From positions 1 through 11,726 of the forward strand of contig CAZFEU010000059.1 of assembly GCA_964517875.1 (NCBI GenBank): 11,726 nucleotides of DNA, written 5' to 3'. Origin of the DNA: JAJPXC01 sp964517875. Its GTDB lineage: Bacteria > Bacteroidota > Bacteroidia > Bacteroidales > Muribaculaceae. The position numbers and the translations under genes are program-made. Under the pieces are notes generated by a model. That model was not told the DNA's origin. It searched no databases and saw only the letters and a list, made by a program, of their open reading frames with translations. Positions 1 to 8,377 of the stretch are shown in pieces (the first letter of the stretch is position 1; every line of letters begins with the position of its first letter).

Positions 1-508
1 AGAAGTTGCCGCGGGCGCCAAACACCAGCTCGGCGGGGATGAAGGGGTCTTCGGTAGTGCCGTAAGGCGATGATTTTGACACAAATCCGCGGTCGGAGGC
101 GGGGGAGTACTGTCCCTTGGTGAGACCGTAGATTTTGTTGTTGAACAGCATTATGTTGATGTCGATGTTGCGGCGCACGGCGTGGATGAAGTGATTGCCA
201 CCAATCGCAAGACCGTCGCCATCGCCCGAAATCTGCCAAACGGTCATCGCCGGGTTGGCTACCTTGAAGCCGGTGGCTATGGCGGCTGCGCGGCCATGGA
301 TGGTGTGGAAGCCGTAGGTGCCCATGTAGTAGGGTAGGCGCGATGAGCAACCGATGCCCGAAATCACGGCTGTCATATGAGGTGGAACGCCCACAGTGGC
401 CATAGCCTTGTGTAGGGTGTTGAGTATGGCGTGGTCGCCGCATCCGGGGCACCAGCGCACCGGCGACTGGTTTTTGAAGTCGGCGGGGGTATATGCTTGG
501 TTTTCCAT
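1..508 (-). CDS. korB: 2-oxoglutarate (2-oxoacid):ferredoxin oxidoreductase, beta subunit, partial (N-terminal 169 residues)
   Basis: This is the thiamine-diphosphate (TPP) subunit of the cytoplasmic enzyme that oxidatively decarboxylates a 2-oxoacid with CoA and passes electrons to ferredoxin. The start is the ATG at 508, 3 nt after the korA stop, so the two genes are co-transcribed and probably translationally coupled. Visible motifs are WCPGCG (residues 19-24), GIGCSS (51-56), the TPP/Mg signature GDGDG (95-99) and NNKIYGLTKGQ (123-133). Cys20, Cys23 and Cys54 are at the positions used for a [4Fe-4S] cluster in this family. The fourth cysteine would lie beyond the window. The family is usually about 335 residues, so about half is present. 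The YGLTKGQ version of the motif fits 2-oxoglutarate enzymes better than pyruvate enzymes, but substrate cannot be fixed from sequence alone. Confidence 0.95.
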   Translation of the reverse strand, partial: MENQAYTPADFKNQSPVRWCPGCGDHAILNTLHKAMATVGVPPHMTAVISGIGCSSRLPYYMGTYGFHTIHGRAAAIATGFKVANPAMTVWQISGDGDGLAIGGNHFIHAVRRNIDINIMLFNNKIYGLTKGQYSPASDRGFVSKSSPYGTTEDPFIPAELVFGARGNF

Positions 509-511
509 TTC

Positions 512-2353
512 TTATTTTTCCATGATTTTGGTGACTGCTTCTTTTACTTCGCTCACGAGGAATGGCTGCCCCTGTACTTTGTTGATGCGATGGATTTCCA
601 CGTCGGGGAAGCGTGCCTGGAGATAGTCGGCAAACTGGCCGCAGTTGAGCTCGGCCACAATCACGCGCTTGAACTGGCGTAGCACCTCGCCGGTGTTGGC
701 CGGCAGGGGCCTGATGTATCTGAACTGTGCGAATGCCACTTTGTGCCCCTCGGCGTTGAGCTCGCCCGCAGCTGTGAGGAGGTGGCCGTAAGTGCCACCC
801 CATCCCACCAGGAGGGTGTCGGCGTCATTATCGCCGGTGACCTGGAGCAGAGGTATGTCATTGGCGATGCGCTCCACCTTTTCGCGGCGTAGGGCCACCA
901 TCTTCTCATGGTTGACGGGGTCGGTGGAGATAGCGCCTGTTACCGCATCTTTTTCAAGTCCACCTATGCGGTGCTCGGCACCCTGTGTGCCGGGTATTGC
1001 CCAATAGCGCGCGAGTGTGTCGCCGTTGCGATCGTACGGACGCCACCCGTCGGCAATCATCTGCTCAGTTACGTAGGGAGGGCGTATAGCGGGATATTCG
1101 TCGGCTTCGGGCACACGCCAGGCCGATGAACCGTTGCCTATGAAGGCATCGCTCAGCAAAATCACGGGGGTCATGTGCTCGATGGCTATGCGACAGGCTT
1201 CAAAGGCCATGTCGAAGCAGTCGGTGGGCGATGTTGGGGCTACCACTACCAGTGGCGACTCGCCGTTGCGTCCGTAGAGGGCTTGCATCAGGTCGGTCTG
1301 CTCGGTCTTGGTGGGGAGTCCGGTAGAGGGTCCGCCACGTTGCACGTCGATCACCACCAATGGCAGCTCGGCGATTACGGCCAGTCCGATACCCTCGGAT
1401 TTCAGGGCCAGTCCGGGTCCCGATGTCGATGTCACTGCGAGGTTGCCGGCAAACGAGGCGCCGATTGCCGAGCATACTCCGGCGATTTCGTCCTCCATCT
1501 GGCATGCCTTTACTCCCAGGTCTTTGCGCTTGGCGAGCTCATGAAGGATGTCGGTGGCGGGGGTTATGGGGTAGGAACCCAGGAAGAGTGGACGGCCTGA
1601 TTTCTCCGATGCCATGATCAGGCCCCATGCCGTGGCGGTGTTGCCGTTGAGGTCGGTGTATACTCCAGGGCGTGCATCCTCGGTTTCGACACGATAGGTC
1701 GACACTGAGGCGTGGATGTTGGCCCCGTAGTTGTATCCGGCGGTTATGACCAGGGCGTTGGCTTCGTAAATTGCCGGTTTTTTGGCGAATTTGTTTCGCA
1801 GCATGCGCATGGCGCTCTCAAGCGGGCGGTCGAATAGCCAGCACACAAGGCCTAATGCGAAAATGTTGCGGCACTTGAGTATCGACTTGTTGTCGAGCCC
1901 CGATTCGGCCAAAGCGGCCTTGGTCATTGAAGTGACCGGCACTTCAAGCACCTGTGCTTTTATGTCGAGTTCCTTAAACGGATCGTCGGTAGTGAATTGC
2001 GCTTTCTTCAGATCCGACTCCTTGAAAGAGTCGATGTCGACGATAATCACACCGCCGGGCTTAAGAAATTTCACGTTTTGCTTCAAAGCCGCAGGGTTCA
2101 TGGCGATAAGCACATCGCACTGGTCGCCGGGAGTGTATACCCCCTGGCCCACGCTCACCTGGAAGCCTGACACACCTGAGAGCGAACCTTGAGGAGCGCG
2201 GATTTCGGCAGGGTAGTCGGGGAAGGTGGATACCTGGTTGCCCAAACCTGCCGATACGTTGGTGAAGATATTACCTGCAAGTTGCATGCCGTCGCCCGAG
2301 TCGCCCGAGAAACGCACTACAACCTTGTCGAGGGTTTTCACTGTTGTGTTCAT
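512..2353 (-). CDS. korA: 2-oxoglutarate (2-oxoacid):ferredoxin oxidoreductase, fused gamma-alpha subunit
   Basis: This 613-residue protein fuses the gamma domain (about residues 8-200, with GDSGDGMQ at 17-24) to the alpha domain (about 235-613). The alpha domain carries YPITPAT (261-267), TSTSGPG (308-314) and RGGPSTG followed by LPTK (339-349), which belong to the pyrimidine-binding and substrate-binding side of these TPP enzymes. With the beta subunit just downstream it forms the complete alpha/beta complex, and no separate ferredoxin-like delta subunit is seen. In anaerobic Bacteroidetes this enzyme links 2-oxoglutarate or related oxoacids to their CoA esters and reduced ferredoxin. The ATG at 2353 is chosen because the gamma domain begins about 10 residues later and a promoter box lies 36-43 nt upstream. 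The gene is full length, with no sign of damage. Confidence 0.95.
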   Translation of the reverse strand: MNTTVKTLDKVVVRFSGDSGDGMQLAGNIFTNVSAGLGNQVSTFPDYPAEIRAPQGSLSGVSGFQVSVGQGVYTPGDQCDVLIAMNPAALKQNVKFLKPGGVIIVDIDSFKESDLKKAQFTTDDPFKELDIKAQVLEVPVTSMTKAALAESGLDNKSILKCRNIFALGLVCWLFDRPLESAMRMLRNKFAKKPAIYEANALVITAGYNYGANIHASVSTYRVETEDARPGVYTDLNGNTATAWGLIMASEKSGRPLFLGSYPITPATDILHELAKRKDLGVKACQMEDEIAGVCSAIGASFAGNLAVTSTSGPGLALKSEGIGLAVIAELPLVVIDVQRGGPSTGLPTKTEQTDLMQALYGRNGESPLVVVAPTSPTDCFDMAFEACRIAIEHMTPVILLSDAFIGNGSSAWRVPEADEYPAIRPPYVTEQMIADGWRPYDRNGDTLARYWAIPGTQGAEHRIGGLEKDAVTGAISTDPVNHEKMVALRREKVERIANDIPLLQVTGDNDADTLLVGWGGTYGHLLTAAGELNAEGHKVAFAQFRYIRPLPANTGEVLRQFKRVIVAELNCGQFADYLQARFPDVEIHRINKVQGQPFLVSEVKEAVTKIMEK

Positions 2354-2388
2354 GTCGGTTTATGGTTTATTTCATTGCATTTAGCCCA

Positions 2389-2396
2389 CAAAAGTA
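2389..2396 (-). promoter_or_regulatory. Bacteroidetes-type -7 box upstream of korAB
   Basis: On the minus strand the box reads TACTTTTG, a full match to TAnnTTTG. It lies about 36 nt before the korA start, predicting a leader of about 30 nt. At the -33 position there is only a T-rich stretch (TTTTTC), not a clean TTTG. The box implies that korAB can be transcribed independently of yraN. Confidence 0.55.
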
Positions 2397-2454
2397 CAAA
2401 TAAAATCTGGAAGGCATGAAAAATGTACCTATTATCTATAATAATAAGTAGTGT

Positions 2455-2823
2455 TCAGCGGGTGCGGAGGGGAGGGCGGAAGGCGTCGGGGTAGTGGTGG
2501 AGCTCGTAGTGGTCGGGAACGCCGACTATCGTGATGACATCGAATTGCGGCTCCATCGGTATGCCCATCGTCTTGATGTAGGCGTTGGCCGCTGCCGTCA
2601 TGCGGTTCATGCGCTGGCGGTTGATTGATAGTACGGGGTCGACCACGGCTGTGCGTCGTGTCTTTACTTCGACGAACGCTATGCGGTGTGCTTTAGTGGC
2701 AATTATGTCAATCTCGTGGTTGGCTATCTTGGCGTTGCGCGCCACGATGGCATAACCTTTGGACGTGAGGTGATCGCAAGCCGTCTGCTCGCCCCACGCT
2801 CCCAGTTCATTGTGTTCGGCCAT
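2455..2823 (-). CDS. yraN: YraN / UPF0102 family nuclease-like protein
   Basis: This 122-residue cytoplasmic protein has the usual UPF0102 length. The family has a restriction-endonuclease-like fold. Its signature is present in order: GxxGE (GAWGE, 8-12), a GY followed by a basic N (23-30), EIDII (37-41) and FVEVKTR (50-56). Asp39, Glu52 and Lys54 match the D...ExK metal-binding centre of that fold. The biological role of the family is not settled; roles near recombination or DNA processing have been suggested from context elsewhere. It diverges from corA, and korA follows 101 nt downstream on the same strand. Confidence 0.9.
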   Translation of the reverse strand: MAEHNELGAWGEQTACDHLTSKGYAIVARNAKIANHEIDIIATKAHRIAFVEVKTRRTAVVDPVLSINRQRMNRMTAAANAYIKTMGIPMEPQFDVITIVGVPDHYELHHYPDAFRPPLRTR

Positions 2824-2846
2824 GTCGGGTGGATGTTAACGATGCG

Positions 2847-2876
2847 CGAATATACGTTAAAAGTAAACATAACAAA
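2847..2876 (-). promoter_or_regulatory. Probable yraN promoter
   Basis: On the minus strand TTTG (2876-2873) is followed after 18 nt by TATATTCG (2854-2847). This is one base off TAnnTTTG, at near-standard spacing. The -7 box ends 23 nt before the yraN start codon. No equally good box was seen for the divergent corA gene within the 75-nt gap. Confidence 0.4.
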
Positions 2877-2898
2877 GGGGGTAATCGTTAAAATAATT

Positions 2899-3861
2899 AT
2901 GAGACAGTACTATGTAAGCGACAATGGATACAGGCGGCTACCGGAGTCCGACCACTATCCGTGGAGCTCGGGACTCGGCTACGGCAACGTGAAAGGCCGC
3001 TGGATCAACGTGGAGCTCCCCGATACCGACGATCTTGAGTTTATGCGTAATGAGCTTGGGGTGCCACAGTCGTTTCTTGACGACCTGACCGACGCTGACG
3101 AGCGTCCTCGTATCGACCGCGAGGGCGACTGGACTTTGGCGATAATTCGCATCCCGGTGGCCCATGACGATGGTACGATGCCCTACTCCACGGTGCCCTT
3201 AGGTGTAATGTCGTCGGGCGATATCAGCCTGTCGGTGTGTTTCTTCCCCAATCCGATAATGAGCGATTTCGTAGAATATTCAGTGAGGAAATCGCTTAAC
3301 ATAGAGTGTCACACCGACTTCCTGATCCATATGCTATTTAGCGCGGCATATTGGTATCTGAGCTTCCTCAAGGAGATGAACCACATGGTGCCGGGTGAGG
3401 AGCGCGGACCAAGCCAGCAGATACAGAACAGCGATCTGATACGCTTGTTGCAATTGCAGAACTCGCTGGTGATGTTCAACACGTCGATCAAAGGCAATGA
3501 GGCTCTGATGGGCAGGCTATACAGCGTATATGGCAACGACTTCGATACCGAGCTGTATGCCGATCTCGAGATTGAAATGAAGCAGGCCGACAACACCGTG
3601 ACTGTATACACCGAGATTCTCGAGGCTACGATGGGTGCCTATGGCTCAATAATATCCAACAACGTCAACCTGGTGATGAAGCGCATGACCGGTATCACCA
3701 TCATCCTGATGGTGCCCACGCTCGTGGCCAGCCTGTATGGAATGAATGTGGAGGGGCTCCCTTGGGCCAATTTCTCGGGAGGCTTTTATGTGGTGTCGGT
3801 CATTGCTCTGCTGCTGACGGTGGCAAGTTATATATGGCTGCGAAAAATTAAGTGGTTCTGA
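2899..3861 (+). CDS. corA: CorA family Mg2+/Co2+ channel
   Basis: This 320-residue inner-membrane protein has the normal CorA length. It has a large soluble N-terminal part (1-about 260), a long helical region before the membrane, and two C-terminal transmembrane segments (about 264-281 and 296-314). Between them sits the family hallmark YGMNV (280-284; GMN at 281-283), which forms the selectivity filter of the pentameric channel. A short basic tail (RKIKWF) follows the second helix, as expected for a cytoplasmic end. The ATG at 2899 gives the usual length. The frame stays open upstream, but that part would overlap yraN and adds no recognisable domain. It probably imports Mg2+, though Co2+ or Ni2+ cannot be excluded. 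Confidence 0.93.
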   Translation: MRQYYVSDNGYRRLPESDHYPWSSGLGYGNVKGRWINVELPDTDDLEFMRNELGVPQSFLDDLTDADERPRIDREGDWTLAIIRIPVAHDDGTMPYSTVPLGVMSSGDISLSVCFFPNPIMSDFVEYSVRKSLNIECHTDFLIHMLFSAAYWYLSFLKEMNHMVPGEERGPSQQIQNSDLIRLLQLQNSLVMFNTSIKGNEALMGRLYSVYGNDFDTELYADLEIEMKQADNTVTVYTEILEATMGAYGSIISNNVNLVMKRMTGITIILMVPTLVASLYGMNVEGLPWANFSGGFYVVSVIALLLTVASYIWLRKIKWF

Positions 3862-3896
3862 TCGCACTGACCAAACCAAACACCCCGGCGCATTGT

Positions 3897-3905
3897 TATA
3901 GTTGC
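3897..3905 (+). promoter_or_regulatory. Possible -7 box for the AI-2E family gene
   Basis: TATAGTTGC differs from TAnnTTTGC at one base and lies 24 nt before the ATG at 3929, in the 67-nt gap after corA. No TTTG is found at the -33 position, so this is a weak call. Read-through from corA is the alternative. Confidence 0.3.
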
Positions 3906-3928
3906 AAATTCACGAGGGATATAGTATA

Positions 3929-5041
3929 ATGTCAAATCACAAAGTCATCACATTCGACCAGGTCATCAGGGGAATCATAGCGATTGTCCTGGTGGGATTG
4001 CTGGTGTGGCTCATCGACTATTTAAAGCATGTGCTGCTCCCATTCTGTGTGGCATGCCTGGTGGCTTATCTGCTTGAGCCGGTAGTTGAATTCCAGCAGA
4101 AGAAGCTCGGGCTTAAGCGACGCCTGATCCCTGTGGTGCTTACGCTGCTCGAAGCCACGGTGGTAGTGGTGGGCATTGGATGCATCATAGTGCCCATGGC
4201 CATAAGCGAGCTCGATCAGCTTGAGGTGCTTATACAAGCCTCGTCGGGCAAGTCATACTCTCTGTTTCCCCCCGAAGTAAGGGATTTTATTTACAACACA
4301 TTTGATGTGGAAGCCCTTAAGGAGAGCCTTGACCCGCAGCAACTCCTGGAGATGGTGAGCAGTGGCGGCTCTGTGCTCAATGCCACCATTGACCTTGTGA
4401 TGCACACCATAGAGTGGCTGCTCACCTTCATCTACGTGATATTCATCATGCTCGACTACCGCAACTTGATGCGGGGTTTCAACCGCATGGTGCCCCCGCG
4501 TTATCGCCCGAAGTTGTACCCGATATTTGATGAAATCAAGGTGAATATGGCTCGCTATTTCAGGTCGCAGGCTGTGATTGCGGCATGTGCGGCTGTGTTT
4601 TACTGCATAGGTTTCACAATCGTTGACCTGCCTTTGGCCATAGTGATGGGCGTGCTGGTGGGCGTGCTATACATGATACCTTATGTGCAGTATGTCACAC
4701 TGTTGCCTGTGGCGATATTGTGCTATCTCGACTCGCTCACCGGTGCTGCTACCTTCTGGACCGAATTGGGCCAATGTGCTCTTGTGTATGTCGTCAGCCA
4801 ATGTATCTGCGACTACTTCCTTACCCCCAAGATCATGGGCAAGACGCTTGGGCTTAATCCGGCCATCATCCTGCTGTCGCTGTCGGTCTGGGGCACTCTG
4901 CTCGGCATTATCGGCATGATTATAGCCCTCCCCGCCACCGCACTGTTGATCACCTACTACAAGCGCTTGATACTTGATGATGGCAAAGCTGGCGAGGAAG
5001 AATCTTCGGCTGTTCCCGACAATCCGGTCGGCAAAGGGTGA
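3929..5041 (+). CDS. AI-2E / PerM family transporter
   Basis: This is a polytopic inner-membrane protein of 370 residues. Hydrophobic segments lie at about 12-30, 33-50, 66-90, 152-175, 212-232, 235-263, 280-297 and 312-345, matching the eight-helix family pattern with a soluble stretch between helices 3 and 4 (about 92-150). The C-terminal family signature is clear: a YxxPYV motif near 248-253, then PKIMGKTLGLNP (300-311) and IIGMIIALP (327-335). The ATG at 3929 is preferred over a TTG at 3902, which would add nine residues without family similarity. The family is named after a proposed autoinducer-2 exporter, but other members behave as cation antiporters, so the substrate is unassigned. 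The acidic tail (EEESS) is hydrophilic and probably cytoplasmic. Confidence 0.88.
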   Translation: MSNHKVITFDQVIRGIIAIVLVGLLVWLIDYLKHVLLPFCVACLVAYLLEPVVEFQQKKLGLKRRLIPVVLTLLEATVVVVGIGCIIVPMAISELDQLEVLIQASSGKSYSLFPPEVRDFIYNTFDVEALKESLDPQQLLEMVSSGGSVLNATIDLVMHTIEWLLTFIYVIFIMLDYRNLMRGFNRMVPPRYRPKLYPIFDEIKVNMARYFRSQAVIAACAAVFYCIGFTIVDLPLAIVMGVLVGVLYMIPYVQYVTLLPVAILCYLDSLTGAATFWTELGQCALVYVVSQCICDYFLTPKIMGKTLGLNPAIILLSLSVWGTLLGIIGMIIALPATALLITYYKRLILDDGKAGEEESSAVPDNPVGKG

Positions 5042-5049
5042 TGTGGCAG

Positions 5050-5080
5050 TTGCGGATTACCGGAAGTTTTATTAGTTTTG
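5050..5080 (+). promoter_or_regulatory. Promoter of the GH97 gene
   Basis: TTG (5050-5052) is followed after 20 nt by TAGTTTTG (5073-5080), a full match to the TAnnTTTG box. The predicted start is near 5087, giving a leader of about 30 nt. The pair sits in the 75-nt gap after the AI-2E gene. Confidence 0.6.
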
Positions 5081-5116
5081 TGGTCGGATAATTCTTATAC
5101 CGTACCATATAATAGC

Positions 5117-7228
5117 ATGAAAAAGATTATTTTGGCTATGACGGCACTGATGGCTCTTGGAGCATCAGCCGCGAGCCGTGTGGCATCGCCCAACGGACGT
5201 ATCACAGTGGATATTGATGTCGACAGTCAAGGAGCGCCGATATATGCGGTGCAATTTGATGGACGCACGATAGTTGACAACAGCCGCCTCGGGCTTACGG
5301 CCCGCGAGGCGGCTATGACCGAAGGATTTACTATCACCACTACCCCGGTGGTTGAGGTCGACGAGACTTGGCAGCCTGTGTGGGGCGAATACTCGGAGGT
5401 GCGTAACCATTACAATGAGATGCTCGCTCAATTCAAGGGGAAGGATGATAAGTCGCCTAAACTCGACGTGAGGGTGCGCGTGTACGATGATGGGCTTGGT
5501 TTCCGCTATGAAATCCCCGAGCAGCCGGCACTTAATTATCTGACCCTGATGGATGAGGCCACCGAATTTAATCTTACCGATGACTATACATTCTATTGCA
5601 TCCCCGGTGATTATGACACCGACGAGCGTGTGTATGTTACCACCCCCTTCTCGCAGCTTGCCGAGAACTTGAAAACCGGACTCCATACCGAGTCTTCGAC
5701 TATCGAAGGACTGGCGGTGCAGACTCCCGTGATGCTCAAAGGCACCGACCCGAAGCAACCGGTGTATGTCAACATACACGAGGCGGCTCTTGTGGGCTAC
5801 CCGGCGATGGCACTTGACGCTGACCCCGACAGAAAACAGCTCAGCGCCCACCTCACCCCCGACAAGCTTGGTGTGAAGGCTTATCTCCAGGCACCGTTCA
5901 ACACCCCCTGGCGTACGCTGATAATCAGCGATGATGCCCGCGACATCCTCGCATCGCAGCTGATATATAATCTCAACGAGCCGTCGAAGATTGAGGATAC
6001 GTCGTGGATCATACCCCGCAAATTCCTGGGCGTGTGGTGGGAGATGTTCACCGGACGCGAGAAAACGTGGGCCTACTCCGACAAGTACAATGCCAAGCCA
6101 GGAGTTACCGACTACTCACAGCTGCCGTCCAACGGGCGTCACCCGGCCAACACCGAAAATGTGAAGCGTTATATCGACTTCGCAGCCGAATCGGGTATTC
6201 CGGGAGTGCTCGTCGAAGGATGGAATGAAGGCTGGGAGGACTGGGCCGGTTATGTGAAAAACCGCCAGTTTCTCTTTGATAAGCCCTATCCCGACTTTGA
6301 CATAGACTATCTCACCAGGTATGCCGCCGACAAGGGGGTTAAGCTGATCATGCACCACGAGACAGCCGCCAACGCAGCCGACTATGAACGCCAGCTCGAC
6401 CGCGCCTTCCAATACATGAAAGATCACGGCTACGATGCAGTAAAGACCGGCTACGTAGGGCATATAATACCACGCAGCGAGTATCACTCGTCGCAATGGA
6501 TGGTCGACCACTATCTGCATGTGGCCAAGCGTGCCGCCGATTATGGCATAATGGTGAATTCGCACGAGGCAGTGCGTCCCACAGGTCTTGCCCGCACGTG
6601 GCCCAACTGGATAGCCCAGGAGTCGGCCCGCGGCGGCGAATGGGAATCGATGGGAGGCAATGCGCCCGAGCATACTACCATTCTACCTTTCACACGCCTT
6701 AAGGGTGGACCGATGGACTATACACCCGGCCTTTTCCAGACCGACCTCAGCTATTACAACGAAGGAAAAACCGACCACGCCGGCACAACACTCGCCCGTC
6801 AGCTCGCTCTATACCTCACAATGCCATCGCCATTACAGATGGTGTGCGACCTCCCCGAAAACTATCGCCGCTTCCCCGATGCCTTCCAGTTCATCAAAGA
6901 TGTGCCAGTTGACTGGAGCGAGTCAGTATATCTTGAGGCTGAACCTGGCGACTACATCACCGTGGCACGCCGCGACAAAAATTCAGACGATTGGTATGTA
7001 GGCACCATCACCGACGAGAACGGACGCACAGCCGTAATCGACATGTCTTTCCTGCCAAAAGGGCAGAAATACACCGCAACCATATATCAGGACGGTGATA
7101 AAGCCCACTGGCGCACCAATCCCCAAAGCTATAAGATCACCGCACGCAATGTCGACTCAAAGACGCGTCTTAAGGTGCCTGTGGCTCCCGGCGGAGGTGC
7201 CGCAATGCGTCTTGTGCCGATAAAATGA
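5117..7228 (+). CDS. Glycoside hydrolase family 97 protein (SusB-like alpha-glucosidase), exported
   Basis: This 703-residue protein has a signal peptide (MKKIIL..., likely cut after GASA, residue 18), so it is periplasmic or otherwise exported. It shows the GH97 order: an N-terminal beta-sandwich (about 20-290), a (beta/alpha)8 barrel (about 300-600), and a C-terminal beta domain (about 605-703). Key glutamates are Glu415 (HHET), Glu484 (NSHEAVRP), Glu502 (QESARG) and Glu508 (GGEWE). Their spacing of 69, 18 and 6 residues equals that of Glu439, Glu508, Glu526 and Glu532 of SusB as I recall them: general bases, Ca2+ ligand and general acid. VEGWN at 366-370 also fits the inverting SusB-type branch rather than the retaining alpha-galactosidase branch. 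The ATG at 5117 starts exactly at the signal peptide. No SusC/SusD genes are in view, so it is an orphan here rather than part of a visible utilisation locus. Confidence 0.92.
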   Translation: MKKIILAMTALMALGASAASRVASPNGRITVDIDVDSQGAPIYAVQFDGRTIVDNSRLGLTAREAAMTEGFTITTTPVVEVDETWQPVWGEYSEVRNHYNEMLAQFKGKDDKSPKLDVRVRVYDDGLGFRYEIPEQPALNYLTLMDEATEFNLTDDYTFYCIPGDYDTDERVYVTTPFSQLAENLKTGLHTESSTIEGLAVQTPVMLKGTDPKQPVYVNIHEAALVGYPAMALDADPDRKQLSAHLTPDKLGVKAYLQAPFNTPWRTLIISDDARDILASQLIYNLNEPSKIEDTSWIIPRKFLGVWWEMFTGREKTWAYSDKYNAKPGVTDYSQLPSNGRHPANTENVKRYIDFAAESGIPGVLVEGWNEGWEDWAGYVKNRQFLFDKPYPDFDIDYLTRYAADKGVKLIMHHETAANAADYERQLDRAFQYMKDHGYDAVKTGYVGHIIPRSEYHSSQWMVDHYLHVAKRAADYGIMVNSHEAVRPTGLARTWPNWIAQESARGGEWESMGGNAPEHTTILPFTRLKGGPMDYTPGLFQTDLSYYNEGKTDHAGTTLARQLALYLTMPSPLQMVCDLPENYRRFPDAFQFIKDVPVDWSESVYLEAEPGDYITVARRDKNSDDWYVGTITDENGRTAVIDMSFLPKGQKYTATIYQDGDKAHWRTNPQSYKITARNVDSKTRLKVPVAPGGGAAMRLVPIK

Positions 7229-7239
7229 GAAAAAAATGG

Positions 7240-7248
7240 TATCTTTGC
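7240..7248 (+). promoter_or_regulatory. -7 box of the four-gene glycan operon
   Basis: TATCTTTGC is a perfect match to TAnnTTTGC and starts 12 nt after the GH97 stop. The predicted leader is about 58 nt. The -33 position falls inside the end of the GH97 gene and lacks a clear TTTG. No terminator separates the GH97 gene from the operon, so some read-through is possible. Confidence 0.6.
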
Positions 7249-7313
7249 GGAGGTGTATACTAAACGCCCTTAATCTACGTTAAATAAATAAAAAGTACGT
7301 TACAGCAAATTAT

Positions 7314-8333
7314 ATGATAAAGACTGCAATCATAGGTCTTGGCAAGATGGGTATGTCGCACTGCGCTATCCTTGGCGCTCATCCCGACGTAGATATGGCA
7401 GCAATCTGCGACACTGACTCGTTGCTTCAGAGCGCATTCAAAAAGCTCACTAAAACAGCCATATACAGCGATTACAAGAAGATGATCGATGAGGTGAAGC
7501 CCGATGCGGTATTTGTGGTTACGCCCACCAAGCTGCATCACGACATGGTGATGTATGCCCTTGATCACGGTTGCCACGTGTTCTGCGAAAAGCCATTTTC
7601 CCTCACCCCCGAGCAGGGGCGCGAGATGGTGGAGAAGGCTCGTGAGAAGGACCTGGTAAATCAAGTGGGCTATCACAATCGATTTGTGGGCACCTTCAAC
7701 GAGATGAAGCGCCTGCTTGAGGCCGGTGTCATCGGCAAGCCTTTCCATTTCATGGGTGAAGCCTATGGTCCGGTGGTGCTCAAGCCCAAGGGGGGCACTT
7801 GGCGATCAGACAAGCGCAACGGCGGCGGATGCGTCATGGACTATGCCGCTCATGTGCTCAATCTCATCAGCTACGTCACCGGGAGCGACATCGTCAAGGC
7901 CCGCGGCACATCGATGCCAATGATATTCTCATCGCAGGTCGACGACGCTGTGTACTCAACCCTATATCTCGCCAACGGCCTCAAGGGCCAGCTCTCCGTA
8001 AACTGGAGCGACGACACACACCGCAAGATGACTACATCGCTCAAAATCGAGGGTGACGGAGGCAAGCTCGAGGCCGATGCCACCACTCTTAAGATATATG
8101 TGAAGCAGGCCAACCCCGCTTTCGGGCTTGAAAAGGGATGGAACGTGCGCTATATCACCGACCTTACGCCTCAAGTGTTTTTCAACCTCCGCGGAGAGGA
8201 ATACAGCGCTGAGGTCGACAATTTCATACAGGCTGTCAAGGCACGCAAACCCGAGGGCAACCGTAGCGACTTCGCATCGGCCCTAGCCACCGACGACATC
8301 ATTGCCAAGCTCATGGCCGATGCCGACGAATAA
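7314..8333 (+). CDS. Gfo/Idh/MocA family NAD(P)-dependent sugar oxidoreductase
   Basis: This 339-residue cytoplasmic dehydrogenase has the normal family length. The N-terminal Rossmann fold carries GLGKMG (8-13) and an acidic residue ending strand 2 (CDTD, 32-35), which suggests NAD(H) preference. EKP at 92-94 supplies the conserved lysine, and GGG...DYAAH (170-180) supplies Asp176 and His180 of the active site. The second half is the alpha/beta substrate and oligomerisation domain. Members oxidise or reduce hydroxyls on sugars, inositols or nucleotide sugars. Position as first gene of an operon with a glycosyltransferase pair suggests a role in making or altering an activated sugar. The substrate is not predictable from sequence. 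Confidence 0.9.
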   Translation: MIKTAIIGLGKMGMSHCAILGAHPDVDMAAICDTDSLLQSAFKKLTKTAIYSDYKKMIDEVKPDAVFVVTPTKLHHDMVMYALDHGCHVFCEKPFSLTPEQGREMVEKAREKDLVNQVGYHNRFVGTFNEMKRLLEAGVIGKPFHFMGEAYGPVVLKPKGGTWRSDKRNGGGCVMDYAAHVLNLISYVTGSDIVKARGTSMPMIFSSQVDDAVYSTLYLANGLKGQLSVNWSDDTHRKMTTSLKIEGDGGKLEADATTLKIYVKQANPAFGLEKGWNVRYITDLTPQVFFNLRGEEYSAEVDNFIQAVKARKPEGNRSDFASALATDDIIAKLMADADE

Positions 8334-8377
8334 GCACTAACCACGCATAACACAATAAAAATCATAATCTCCACTTG

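Noticed and set aside
2686..2898. A longer CorA start overlapping yraN
   Set aside because: The frame is open upstream, but the added residues overlap a well-supported gene on the other strand and make the protein longer than the family norm. ATG 2899 gives a standard 320 residues.
3929..5041. Assigning autoinducer-2 export to the AI-2E family gene
   Set aside because: Only the family name suggests it. Other family members have different proposed substrates, and nothing nearby relates to quorum sensing.
5165..5851. A 228-codon open frame on the minus strand opposite the GH97 gene
   Set aside because: It lies wholly inside a convincing GH97 gene, has no recognisable motif, and is rich in His, Val and Leu as expected from the antisense of a coding region.
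6116..6673. A 185-codon minus-strand open frame inside the GH97 gene
   Set aside because: It is antisense to the conserved catalytic barrel and has no family features.
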